A stretch of DNA of 64,000 bases, taken from NCBI RefSeq assembly GCF_026262505.1, contig NC_067208.1:15137962-15201961 (forward strand). The letters run 5' to 3'. Shown piece by piece: positions 43,457-52,557 of the stretch; position 1 is the stretch's first letter, and every line of letters starts with the position of its first letter. A program made the position numbers and the translations under genes. Under the pieces are notes generated by a model. That model was not told where the DNA came from and searched no databases. It worked only from the letters and a program-made list of their open reading frames with translations. The DNA is from Trichomonas vaginalis G3. Taxonomy: Eukaryota; Parabasalia; Trichomonadida; Trichomonadidae.

Positions 43457-44041
43457 TTACTTAACATAACCGCCTGCTGCCATAAGTCTTTGACGCCAAC
43501 CCATACCAGCTAATGAAGGTTGACTTGGTTTAGTTTCCAAACTAAACTTTGGTTTTGGTTTATCTTCAGTTTTTGGTTTTTCTTCTTCTATCGGTTTTTC
43601 GTCACTTTTCGGTTCCTCTGACTTTTCCCCACCTGCAGGAACAGTTGTGTCGTCAACATCTTCATAAATATCATATGCCATTTGTTTTTGTTTTCCTTTC
43701 AACTTTTTGTGTTTGTTGTAAAGTTTAGAATATTTCGACTCTAAGTCAATGAGATGTTCTATAATGAACTGTTGGTCAGTGAAGTAAACTTTTCCATCTG
43801 TTGTCTCGAAAGCTCCTTCAGACTTCAAAATTTTATTTGTGAGAGTCTGTTTCTTTTTTGAGATACTAGCCGTTCCATTTCTATGAAAAGTGACTTTATA
43901 GTTAGGGTTTGTATTTCCAGACCTGGCACTTTCTATTATTGAATTTTTCTCTTCATCTGTAAGTTCTTTGACAGGTTTTGACAATGGTTCTGAACTTTTT
44001 GTTTGTGGTGTCAAATCTACCGTTTCAACTTCTTCGGTCAT
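43457..44041 (-). CDS. Element A acidic/basic virion-like protein
   Basis: A 194-residue open frame. The N-terminal half is ordered and includes YFTDQQFIIEHLIDLESKYS. The C-terminal half is a Glu/Lys/Pro-rich linker (KPIEEEKPKTEDKPKPK) leading to a distinctive end, GMGWRQRLMAAGGYVK. No family is recognised. The leader TTTTTTACTGAGATGAA before the ATG is shared with the next gene upstream. Confidence 0.6.
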   Translation of the reverse strand: MTEEVETVDLTPQTKSSEPLSKPVKELTDEEKNSIIESARSGNTNPNYKVTFHRNGTASISKKKQTLTNKILKSEGAFETTDGKVYFTDQQFIIEHLIDLESKYSKLYNKHKKLKGKQKQMAYDIYEDVDDTTVPAGGEKSEEPKSDEKPIEEEKPKTEDKPKPKFSLETKPSQPSLAGMGWRQRLMAAGGYVK

Positions 44042-44060
44042 TTCATCTCAGTAAAAAATT

Positions 44061-44213
44061 TTAGTTTGGTTTGTTTTCAACTGGTTGTTTAGGTTTTTTA
44101 AGTCGGTCTAAAACTTCCTGAGGTATAGGAAGAACTTGACAAACACGTGGTGTAACTGCTGGAAGTCGACAAATCCATCTTGAACCCATTTGTCTCAATG
44201 CTGTATTGTTCAT
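44061..44213 (-). CDS. Element A 50-residue protein
   Basis: Start at 44213 (MNNTALRQMGSRWICRLP), stop TAA at 44061. Its leader GTTTTTTACTGAGATGAAATG is nearly identical to that of the gene at 44041. It is small, basic and Pro-rich at the end (KKPKQPVENKPN). No family is recognised. It is supported by tight packing between its neighbours. Confidence 0.5.
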   Translation of the reverse strand: MNNTALRQMGSRWICRLPAVTPRVCQVLPIPQEVLDRLKKPKQPVENKPN

Positions 44214-44232
44214 TTCATCTCAGTAAAAAACT

Positions 44233-44634
44233 TTACATTCCCCAAGTTTGAGGTGGTTGCGGTTGGTTATTGTTTACCCACTGTTGTGCATGGTTATATC
44301 CTCTGTTAAAGAATCTTTCACCTTGGTCCATATAGTGTCCTGCTTGGTTATAGTAGTCATTTGCTTTGTTATAATAGTTTCCTGCTTGTCTTCCTACATT
44401 GTCCATCCATCCTTGAACTTTTCCTCTTGTTTCAGGATTTGGAATAAGATTTGCTGCATCTCGTGCTACATCCCAACCTTTCTGTACAGTTTGTATAATA
44501 GGTTGTGCTTTCTCTTTAAGTATACCTAATGTACTCAAAATCTTCCTTCCAACTCCAAATACACCTCTGGCTATTGTTCCCACTGCGGGCAAAAATCTGG
44601 ATGCAACTCCTGCTAATGCGCCAAATAAACCCAT
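44233..44634 (-). CDS. Element A small protein with hydrophobic N-terminus
   Basis: A 133-residue protein. The first 35 residues, MGLFGALAGVASRFLPAVGT, are Gly/Ala-rich and hydrophobic. Next come an amphipathic helix and a Tyr/Asn/Gln-rich part ending QPQPPQTWGM. The layout recalls membrane-active virion proteins such as adenovirus protein VI, which is inference only. The start faces the integrase start across 17 bases. Confidence 0.55.
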   Translation of the reverse strand: MGLFGALAGVASRFLPAVGTIARGVFGVGRKILSTLGILKEKAQPIIQTVQKGWDVARDAANLIPNPETRGKVQGWMDNVGRQAGNYYNKANDYYNQAGHYMDQGERFFNRGYNHAQQWVNNNQPQPPQTWGM

Positions 44635-44651
44635 TTCTTATAGGATAAAAA

Positions 44652-45206
44652 ATGACGAATCCAAACAAGGACCCCTATGTTTCTAAAGCGACAAAGAAAG
44701 CACTCATGGTAAAAATCTTTAGTTCAACACCAAATGCTTGGTTTATGGATATCTTGGAAAACATTCCGAGAGTTAGAACAGATGGACCACCATACTGGCT
44801 AATATTTGTCGGTCAAAACACAAGATACTGTGAAGCCATACCATTATGGTCCAAAAATATTTTAGATGTGAAAACTGCTTTGACAATATTCGTTGACAAA
44901 TACCATCCAACAAAACTGACATCTGACTTTGAAAGTTCTTTCAAATCAGATGATGTAAAAAACTATCTGCGTTCAAAAAATGTAAACCAATATTTCATTG
45001 TCGACCAAAACCATTCTGCTCTTGGTGTCATTGACGGTTGTATAAAAATGTTAAGAGACTTAAACCAACCACAAGGTGGTGAAGCAAATGAAATGTCATA
45101 TGACGACAAGTATAGACACTTCTCCATGGCAAAGATGAGACAAGTTTTAAATATTTACAATAGCCGTAAACAAAAAGGTTTGGGAAACCACTCCCCGAAG
45201 AAATGA
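44652..45206 (+). pseudogene. Element A rve-type integrase, core part
   Basis: The retroviral-type integrase fold is suggested by AWFMDILENIP, PPYWLIFVGQNTRY and LTSDFESSF, with acidic residues at the expected spacing, followed by the helix with VIDGCIKMLRDL. It would insert the element into chromosomes. It overlaps the following reading frame, which holds the C-terminal part, so the gene region is broken. Confidence 0.75.
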
Positions 45207-45610
45207 AAAACAACCCTGACTTAGAGAAAGACTATATATTTAATAATTTAGTCAAAAGAGACAAACAAGAAAGAATGCCGGGCTTCAAACTTCAGAAAGG
45301 TGACAAAGTAAAAATAGAAATACCCAAACGCGACCCATATGAAAATACTATTGACTATGACAACAATGGGAACCCGACAGGTACTCACATTCGTGTTCGT
45401 AAAAATAGAAGAAAGTATACAAGAGAATATTATGAAGTTTTAGGCAAACATGGCAAAATGTACACACTGCAAGCAGAAGATAAAACGACTATTGTCAGAC
45501 CTCGTTTCAAACTTGTCAAAGTTCAAGGTGGTATACTTTCAAAGACAGTTCCTAACAAATATAAGACAACTCCTGACGAATATGCTAAAGAAGTTGAAAA
45601 TGACGACTAA
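45203..45610 (+). pseudogene. Element A integrase, C-terminal part
   Basis: A basic 135-residue stretch with GFKLQKGDKVKIEIPKRDP and the beta-rich YYEVLGKHGKMYTLQ, as in the C-terminal SH3/chromo-like DNA-binding parts of Polinton integrases. The same kind of segment (NFKQGNKVLIHLDYG) ends the element B integrase. Confidence 0.65.
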
Positions 45611-46871
45611 GCATTTCTATACCATGCGTAAACTGTCATAAATGGCGGCATGTAATCTTTACTTTGTCCCGTTGTTTGTGTATATCCTGAAACGTGATGT
45701 GTATGGTTTCCTCCTCCCTCAGTGTTACTGGAGTAACAATCTATAGCAAACTTAACGTTGTCTTTAACATCATATCCTTTACCTTTTATCATTGCTGACC
45801 AATCCCAATATCTATGCTTATGCCAACCCGCTTGAGATGTACTTAAATCTATGTAGTGACTATGTGCAGGTAAATTTTCACCTGAAATCGTTTTACTTCC
45901 TCCTGTTTCCTTTGAAGAGTTTGCACAATACAAAAACCTGTCAACTATTTGAGTCCAAGTTCCAAAACCCAGAACTGTTTCTGGTCTGGTAGAGTTCATT
46001 GACGTATAAATAGAGCCTATAGGATATAATGTTTGAAGCATTTCTGTCTTTAATGTTTGAAGCTCTGTTTTGTCTGCTTTCTTGTCATATAAATCTTGAG
46101 CAGTGAATTTAATATTATGTTCATCCTTCATGACATAAACATCTTTACATCTAATGTTTCTCATCGTCGTTATGTCGTCATCCGATGTTAAACCTTGTGG
46201 AAAGTTAGGAGGTTTACAATATAATACATCCCCACCAGTTTCTTCAACCGTTCCTTCAATACTTTCTATAGCAACAGTTGTAAAACTTGTATGTGTATGG
46301 TTCTTGTCTGCTTTCTTTTCAAGGCTAACGTTTAAGTCTGTTATTTCAGAAGATGTATGTGTATGTCCAACGGCACTTTTCCTGTTTAAGGTTTCTTGTA
46401 AGTCTGTTATTTCAGATATAGAATGTATATGAGTCTTTTTAGAATATTCGTTTTCAGCTCTTGTCACTTCACTTGACATTTTATTGTCAACATATGTTTT
46501 GTCTGCTAGTTCAGGATGAGTATGTTCTTTTGTTGCATAAGCATTGTTAGCTCTTTCTTCTTCTTTTGCTATTGCATCGTCTACATATTCTTTGTCAGCT
46601 TTGTTGTCAACATCTGCTTTCAAAAAAGTTCATTTATAGGTTTCTCGTTTAAAGTTCCTTTTGTTGGATTTATACAGACAGTATGGTTCTTCTTGTCTTG
46701 AAACAGAAACTCATCTGTCATTGGGTTTAATGTCAGTTTTAAGTTTCCTTCTTTCAATGACTCAGATATCTTAGAATAGTTTGAAAAGTTTGTTGTGTTC
46801 TTATTTAGAGCTTGCATAATGAGTTGTCGGTTGTGTTGTATTTCTCTCATAGACGCTGTTTCATTTGACAT
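45607..46871 (-). pseudogene. Element A phage-style collar fibre gene, broken
   Basis: A long frame (45607-46623) and a preceding short one (46620-46871). The shaft has repeats of the type ADKTYVDNK and HTHTSSEITDL, as in trimeric phage tail fibres. The tip has a phage tail-collar motif, YPIGSIYTSM followed by FGTWTQIVDRFL, then GENLPAHSHYIDLS and HTHHVSGYTQ. The His pairs may bind metal as in T4 short fibres. It would serve as the receptor-binding spike of the virion. At least one break is present. Confidence 0.8.
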
Positions 46872-46889
46872 TTTTATTCTAGATAAAAT
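46872..46889. promoter_or_regulatory. 18-bp divergent promoter
   Basis: The only DNA between two opposed start codons. The run TTTTATTCTAGATAAAAT is nearly self-complementary. Confidence 0.55.
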
Positions 46890-47738
46890 ATGCTTTCAAT
46901 AGAAAAAGAAAATTCAAGAGTTGCTACAACTAAACCATTAGATGAACTTTTTACTAATGTCGGTCAAAAGTTTGAGACAGAGACCGTAAAGCATGAAGGC
47001 TATCGTTTTGACTACCCATTAAGATGGCTAAGAGACCCATCCGTCACAAAAGCTATTGGCTTTCGTAGAATGAAGTTTGTGTCTGTAGAAGATAAAAGTT
47101 TTCCATTTATTGTAAGGTTTCATATAGATTATATATCTGAAGGGAAACGAAAAATGTGGGAAGAAATTGAGCTAATACAAGTTGACCTTTCATCTTCTCT
47201 ACAGACTGCGTTAAAAAATATAGAAGATAAAATAAATTCATGTTATGCAAAATATGCTGATGAATATGCAAATACCGAGAGCACACTTTATGTGAGAATT
47301 GTATATGACAAACAAAATTCACAAGTGTCATTTCAAATCTACGAAGACAATCCAAAGAAAGACGAACAAATATATACAGAATTCACTGCAATGTCATGGT
47401 ATTATTTGCAAAGAATGTTAAATCAGAAAGTCAAACTTCCTTTAGCAAATATTTACAGTCGATATGCAAGAGATGAACCATATTTATTTAAAGATGTTTT
47501 CGACCCAGCTGCTATTATTGTTCATGCTTCATTTTCTGGCGCCCAAAACTCTTTCTTATGCTTGGCAAATGACTTTTACGAAAAACCTACAAAGTTATAC
47601 GAACCACCAAGTGGAAGTATTTCAGACTTTCAAGTATGGTTTACTACAGATGGAAGAAAAAGAATAATTCCATTATACCATGCGTTTTACTTAGAACTTA
47701 GTTTCATATACAACTACTATCGAACGGTAAAAATATAA
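46890..47738 (+). CDS. Element A virion-like protein, paralogue 2
   Basis: An intact frame of 282 residues, paralogous to 41832-42693. It has an N-terminal ATTKPLDELFTNVG, a globular beta-rich middle, and a C-terminal part with FDPAAIIVHASFSG, NSFLCLANDFY and SDFQVWFTTDG. No enzyme motif is seen. It lies next to the fibre gene, so a fibre base, penton or accessory capsid role is possible. Confidence 0.65.
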   Translation: MLSIEKENSRVATTKPLDELFTNVGQKFETETVKHEGYRFDYPLRWLRDPSVTKAIGFRRMKFVSVEDKSFPFIVRFHIDYISEGKRKMWEEIELIQVDLSSSLQTALKNIEDKINSCYAKYADEYANTESTLYVRIVYDKQNSQVSFQIYEDNPKKDEQIYTEFTAMSWYYLQRMLNQKVKLPLANIYSRYARDEPYLFKDVFDPAAIIVHASFSGAQNSFLCLANDFYEKPTKLYEPPSGSISDFQVWFTTDGRKRIIPLYHAFYLELSFIYNYYRTVKI

Positions 47739-47742
47739 CTTT

Positions 47743-47986
47743 TTAATACGGTTGAGGTGTTGGATTTGGTTGCCAACTAGACTGTGGTGCAGGTTCAGGC
47801 TGTTGTATAACAGGAGCTTGTTTCTTCTGGTTCAGGGTCTTTAGGTATAATACCAACGAACTGACCTACTCTTTTACCAATATTTTTGACTCCGTTCCAA
47901 ATTCCTCTTCCTACGGTTTTTATTCCATTCCATATACCTCTTCCAACATTTCGAAAGAAGTTTCCTATCTTACTGAAGAAACCCAT
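47743..47986 (-). pseudogene. Element A small amphipathic protein
   Basis: Begins MGFFSKIGNFFRNVGRGIWN with two near-identical amphipathic units (GRGIWNGIKTVGRGIWNGVK) and then a Pro/Gln-rich tail. This is typical of membrane-lytic or DNA-condensing minor virion proteins. The tail is read in more than one frame. Confidence 0.55.
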
Positions 47987-48004
47987 TTTACTATATGTAA
48001 AAAT

Positions 48005-48366
48005 CTAATGTCCGCCTAGTCTCTTACGTTTCCTGTTGAGTTCCATAGCATTCTTTAACTGGAGCTCATACATTCTGTTTCTCCTCTGGTAGAAAACATA
48101 TTCTGGGTCAACTCCTGTGTTCGCGTCATCTGCATAAAGTTGTTTATATCCCACTTCAGGGTTTTATAAAACTCTTTCCATCTCATATTTGCATACCATG
48201 GTGGCAAACCTAACGCAGCGTCATTTGACATGGCTGTTTGCATTTGTACATCTGTTGGCACTTGACCATAGTTTGCCATTGCAGTTTGTATTCTAACTTC
48301 ATTTGGAATATTCTCTGGGTTTGGTTGTCCAGGTTGCTGTGCATTCGCTAAGTTCTGTGCGTCCAT
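48005..48366 (-). pseudogene. Element A Asn/Gln-rich small gene, unknown
   Basis: Starts MDAQNLANAQQPGQPNPEN, with two QTAM repeats (VRIQTAMANYGQVPTDV), then a basic C-terminal part ending near 48005. No family is recognised. The leader TTTTTTATCTAATATTAA fits the late-type leaders of this element. Confidence 0.45.
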
Positions 48367-48390
48367 TTAATATTAGATAAAAAATATCTC

Positions 48391-48522
48391 TTACGAGTAC
48401 ATATACTGAACATTTGCAGGCATTGGTTCATCTTCATATTCTCTGTACTTTTCTGCCACGTCAAAGAAATAAATGACACAATGGAAAAAACCTAAAACAA
48501 GTAGTCCCATTTCAAACCACAT
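48391..48522 (-). CDS. Element A 43-residue membrane protein
   Basis: ATG at 48522, stop at 48391. It reads MWFEMGLLVLGFFHCVIYFF with a short acidic tail (VAEKYREYEDEPM), that is, one membrane helix. Tiny single-span proteins are common in Polinton-like virions. It is supported by its composition and its place between two genes. Confidence 0.5.
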   Translation of the reverse strand: MWFEMGLLVLGFFHCVIYFFDVAEKYREYEDEPMPANVQYMYS

Positions 48523-49326
48523 TTACTTACTAATAAAATTTCTTTATTGTGACACTTTCTCCAGTTTATAGGACCTCTCTCATATTCTATCTTGTCATAT
48601 ATAAACTCATAGTCATGTATGTCCTCTAACCATCTCATAACGGTTTCCAAACCACTTTTATCGGATGTAAAGTAAAAGCATGGATGGTTATGTAAAACGT
48701 CTAAGTTTCTAAAGAGTCTCTCAAAGTCCAGTCTACTTGGTATTGAAAATCCCATGTGTTATAGAACGGCGGGGCCACTATAAAAAAAAACATTTTCCTT
48801 GTCTTTATATATTTTTCATACAACTCTGTCCAATGACATCTCACAAACTCTATACCCTCAATATATTTTTCTATGTCCTCTTTGAAAACATTTGTATAGT
48901 TAAGATATAAAACTTTTGACATAAGTGTTTCAATGTCATGAACTCTTATAGCACCACTATATAATAGTCTAGCAGATATACTATTCCAGTCTATATATTC
49001 TGCTTTTTTCAAAACCTCTCTCACAATATTTTTGTTATCTAATGGTATACGTTCCATCTTACCTATAGGTATCTTTTCTTTTAACTCTTTCAATATTTTG
49101 TTAGTGTCTGGAATATGTTTGAGACGGTCCATATAGTTGTCGAAGTCATTGCATATAATCTTTGAGTCTGGGAATATTATATGGCACAAATGGGATATAT
49201 AGAAACTTCCACCGAACAAATCTACAATGTTAGACATTCGGTAGTTTCTTAAGTTCTCTCAATATAATATCTTTACATCTACTCTTATTTCCAAAGAACG
49301 GTAACGGTGGTTTTGTAAAATTCATT
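48492..49326 (-). pseudogene. Dam-like DNA adenine methylase gene, broken
   Basis: Three readable stretches show hallmarks of the D12 class N6-adenine methylases: KPPLPFFGNKS at the very start (49326), VDLFGGSFYISHL (AdoMet motif I) and VAPPFYNT (catalytic DPPY-type motif), then a C-terminal part with HPCFYFTSD. It would methylate adenine in element or host DNA; T. vaginalis DNA is known to carry 6mA. It is the last gene before the right end and is interrupted more than once. Confidence 0.8.
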
Positions 49327-49374
49327 TATATATAATAATAAAAATGTTTTTCCCTGAAAAGTGACAGAAAAGTA

Positions 49375-49584
49375 ACAAAACATGAAAACATATATAATTT
49401 GTGAAAAGCGACACAAAAAGTGTCACCGGCTGGTCGGCTGGGGTTCGGTCCTCCTCTTGGGTCTTGGGAAAAATTTCTTATGGGCTAGAGGGCGCAACGC
49501 GCCTGGAAGCCCTCCAAATATAAACTTCATTTATAATAATCATCTTCAGGGCTAGAAGGCACGAAGTGCCTGGAAGCCCCACTT

Positions 49585-49618
<34 letters not shown>
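49375..49618 (-). repeat. Element A right terminal inverted repeat
   Basis: Read inward from the T tract (49587-49618): GGAAGTGGGGCTTCCAGG, hairpin GCACTTCGTGC, ATATTTGGAGGGC, an extra GC-rich hairpin block with GGCGCAACGCGCC that is missing on the left, and finally TGTCGCTTTTCACAAATTAT. It pairs with 26160-26370. Confidence 0.85.
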
Positions 49619-49620
<2 letters not shown>

Positions 49621-49630
49621 TTTATAATAA

Positions 49631-50767
49631 ATGAGTATAACAACTAATTCATTGAAATCTTTAAAGTTCACTAATTCAGAATTAGAAAATATTTTAGAAA
49701 ATTTTGGAGACGGTTCTTATCCAACATATATGCAGAATGTGAAAGAGTTTTCCAGATTGTTGAATGAATTTAAATATAACGGACCAATTACTAAAAAGGC
49801 TATAATGAGATATTTATATCCCAAAAAAGTTGAAAAACAGGAGAATATTCCTCTTTATGGTCCAGAGGACCTGGGCTCAGAGAGCCTTGAAACACCTCCT
49901 GAATATTTTGAAGAAAAAATTAAACAAGATGAATATTATAACGATGAGATTGAGAAATTGGAACAATTAAGAAATGAAATAGATGAAAGAATTAGTGAAT
50001 TGAGAAATGCTGAGAATGAAGTAGAGGGTTTAATGAATATCCCAGCTTCAGAATCAGAAGTTCAAAAATCACATGAGGAAAGATATAAAAATTACTTTTT
50101 GGAATCTACTAAAAATTTATTAGATGGTGATATTGACGAAACACTTTCAGAAGAAGGCACAAAATTTATTCATAAACATAAGCTTCAGTTTATTGACGAT
50201 GGAGATTATCCATGTATATTACTTTCACCTCCTCTTGATTCTGAAAAATTCAAAAAAGCACTGAAAAATGTAACATATGCAACAAATACGATTAAGAAAG
50301 AAGACCATGATATTTACACAAATTATTATTTAAATAAATGTACAGGTGTTGATAAAGTTTTTGATTTGTTAGATAAAATATCAAAAGAAACAATTGGTAC
50401 ATATAAAATTTTATGCGATTGTGGTTTCATTATTGAAGATACCAATAATGTTTCATATGAAAGAACAGCACCGAAGGAAGACGAAGTTGAAAGGTCTATA
50501 CCATTCGTTATTAAGAACATAAAAGATATGAAAACTTATAAACATTATATTTATTCATTTATTTCAGAAAAAATGGAAGCAACCCATAAAACATCATCTC
50601 ATCATTTTATAGCTATTCATACATTCCTTTTCAAAGTTGTGAAATTAAATAAGACAGGAATTAGATTTAATGTATCAGGGTACGCATTCTTGAGTAAATT
50701 AAAATGTATTCGTCACGTCGCAGATGATAAAAATTTATGTGTTCTTAATTCATTTTATGGACTTTAG
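49631..50767 (+). CDS. Element B protein, unknown (378 residues)
   Basis: An intact frame beginning MSITTNSLKSLKFTNSELEN. It has a helical N-terminal domain, a Glu-rich coiled coil near residues 90-140 (EIEKLEQLRNEIDERISEL) and a globular C-terminal half. It lies directly before the DNA polymerase region, so it might be a replication protein such as the terminal protein partner, but nothing confirms this. Element A is inserted about 12 bases before its start codon. Confidence 0.65.
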   Translation: MSITTNSLKSLKFTNSELENILENFGDGSYPTYMQNVKEFSRLLNEFKYNGPITKKAIMRYLYPKKVEKQENIPLYGPEDLGSESLETPPEYFEEKIKQDEYYNDEIEKLEQLRNEIDERISELRNAENEVEGLMNIPASESEVQKSHEERYKNYFLESTKNLLDGDIDETLSEEGTKFIHKHKLQFIDDGDYPCILLSPPLDSEKFKKALKNVTYATNTIKKEDHDIYTNYYLNKCTGVDKVFDLLDKISKETIGTYKILCDCGFIIEDTNNVSYERTAPKEDEVERSIPFVIKNIKDMKTYKHYIYSFISEKMEATHKTSSHHFIAIHTFLFKVVKLNKTGIRFNVSGYAFLSKLKCIRHVADDKNLCVLNSFYGL

Positions 50768-50846
50768 CCCTGGACTCTCTGAGTCTCGGACTTTAAAAAA
50801 AATAAACTTTATTTTTATTTATTTTTTAATTTTTATTCTTACATAA

Positions 50847-51026
50847 ATGAACAAAAATGGAACAGCTAAAATGAATGATAATCAAATAAGAGCCGAAGGT
50901 AGAAGGTTATTTAAACGCTTCTATAACATTCCTGATGGTGTTAATCCTAAAACTCGTAGAAGTTATTTAAATGAAGCCATAGATGCATATGAAGGTTTGA
51001 CATTTCATCAGAAAGTGAGAGGTTAG
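50847..51026 (+). CDS. Element B 59-residue protein before polymerase
   Basis: MNKNGTAKMNDNQIRAEGRR and onward, ending HQKVRG at 51026, five bases before the polymerase frame. It is basic, with an Arg-rich helix. It may be its own gene or belong to the polymerase region. Confidence 0.4.
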   Translation: MNKNGTAKMNDNQIRAEGRRLFKRFYNIPDGVNPKTRRSYLNEAIDAYEGLTFHQKVRG

Positions 51027-51031
51027 CAAGA

Positions 51032-51955
51032 ATGTTAAACGTTAATATTGATTTTTATTATTGTGACCCTCAACCAGAAGACGTAGACATTAACAAGGTA
51101 GACTTTCCATTAGTGGAATCAATAATGATAGATCCAGAATTTGAAACAGTAAATATTTTATTAACACAGAGTCCATGTGGAAAACTTCACGCTGACAGAA
51201 TTACAGACGTTGAAGCACTCACAGGATATAAAGTTTGCCCCTTTTGCAAAGAAGAAGTATATTCTATCCGTGATGATCCAGAAAGGAAAAACCAAAGAAG
51301 ATTTTTAAAACATTGTGAGAAATGTAAAGAAAATAATGGAAGATTAATTCAAGACGTTCAATTGCAAAACACACAACAACCATATGCACCACATATCACG
51401 AAACAGAAGATATATCAATGGCTATTAGCACATAATTTGCAGGAATATTATAAACCAACAAGATATTATATTACTTTTGACTTCGAAACATTAGAGACTA
51501 AAGAAGAACTTCAACTTTCTGAATGTGCAACTTTGAACGCTTACTTAAAACCATTTATGGTATCATCAACTGTCAAAATAAAGCCGCAAAGCGGCGAGGA
51601 CGTAGACCGTGATAAAACATTTACGAGGAATTTTTGCTTAACATCAAGTGATTCGTTCATCTCTGATTGGATTGAATTTTTATTTTCAACCTGTTCATTA
51701 GTTGCTAAATCAAATACTGAACAATATGAAGAATTAATGAATACATTAAATGAGAAACAAAAGGAAGCAATGAAAGAGCTTTTAGATGAAGAATTTAATA
51801 AAGTGAATATCATTGGTTTTAATTCGGGAAAGTTTGATTTAAATTTAATTCTTCGTGATTTAAATACTGCAAAATGGAAGATAAAATCAATGCTGGGTTC
51901 ATCTTCACAATTTAAGCAAATCATTGTAAAGAAAACAAACTTCCATATGAATTAA
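51032..51955 (+). pseudogene. Family B DNA polymerase, exonuclease part
   Basis: A Cys-pair segment (VCPFCKEEV and HCEKCKEN) precedes the 3'-5' exonuclease motif I YITFDFETLE near residue 147. This is the N-terminal part of a protein-primed-type PolB as in Polintons. The gene region continues to 54312 and is read in three stretches. Confidence 0.8.
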
Positions 51956-52033
51956 GATTTATTGACATCAGAAATTATATAGCGGGTGGGACATTAGACC
52001 AATTCACTCAAGATTTCGGAAACAATAAATCAC

Positions 52034-52537
52034 GTGTTAAATCCTTTTTCCCTTATCAATTCATCACGTGGGAAAATTACGAAGAAGAATTATATAAAGG
52101 AACCATTCACTCAAGATTCATTTTATTCAGCATTAACTCAAGAAACTATATCAGATAGTGATTATCAAATATATCTCAATGATGCTAAAATTTTTAAGAA
52201 TAGATTAGAATATTTTATTCATTATTGCAATAAAGATGTTGAAATTATGATTGACCCAATTGATAAAATTATTGAAGAAACATTTGTTTATAAAATTGAC
52301 ATGCTTCATAATCTTTCTTTATCATCGAATGCATCAATGATTCGTTACGCGTTAGCATATAAGAACTTCAATCCTAACGAAACATATCCAGAAGAAGAAA
52401 ATGTGGAATCAAGTTTTGAATTAACGAAAAAGTATTGGAAATATAAAATTGAATCATATAAGAAACAAGATGAAAAAGCAGAAAGGGATACTAAAAATAA
52501 TGTTTCAATGGATGATTTCAATACTATCACGATTTAA
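52034..52537 (+). pseudogene. Family B DNA polymerase, middle part
   Basis: Contains YFIHYCNKDVEIM, matching the exonuclease III motif (Y-x3-D) of family B polymerases, and a following helical region. It is part of the broken polymerase gene. Confidence 0.7.
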
Positions 52538-52557
52538 TCCTTTCATCTAAATGCAAA

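Larger units (their letters stand above)
26160..49618. mobile_element. Maverick/Polinton element A (inner)
   Basis: A 23.5-kb element bounded by inverted repeats that end in A/T tracts. Genes in it cover capsid proteins, D5-type helicase, packaging ATPase, integrase, regulators, a methylase and a fibre. No DNA polymerase gene is recognised. Both ends are present, but more than ten breaks are spread over the coding regions, so it is a broken copy. Coding content is still easily read and the ends still match well, so it is fairly young, and younger than element B. A possible TATTTT duplication at the junctions fits the 5-6 bp expected for the family but lies in simple sequence. Confidence 0.88.
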
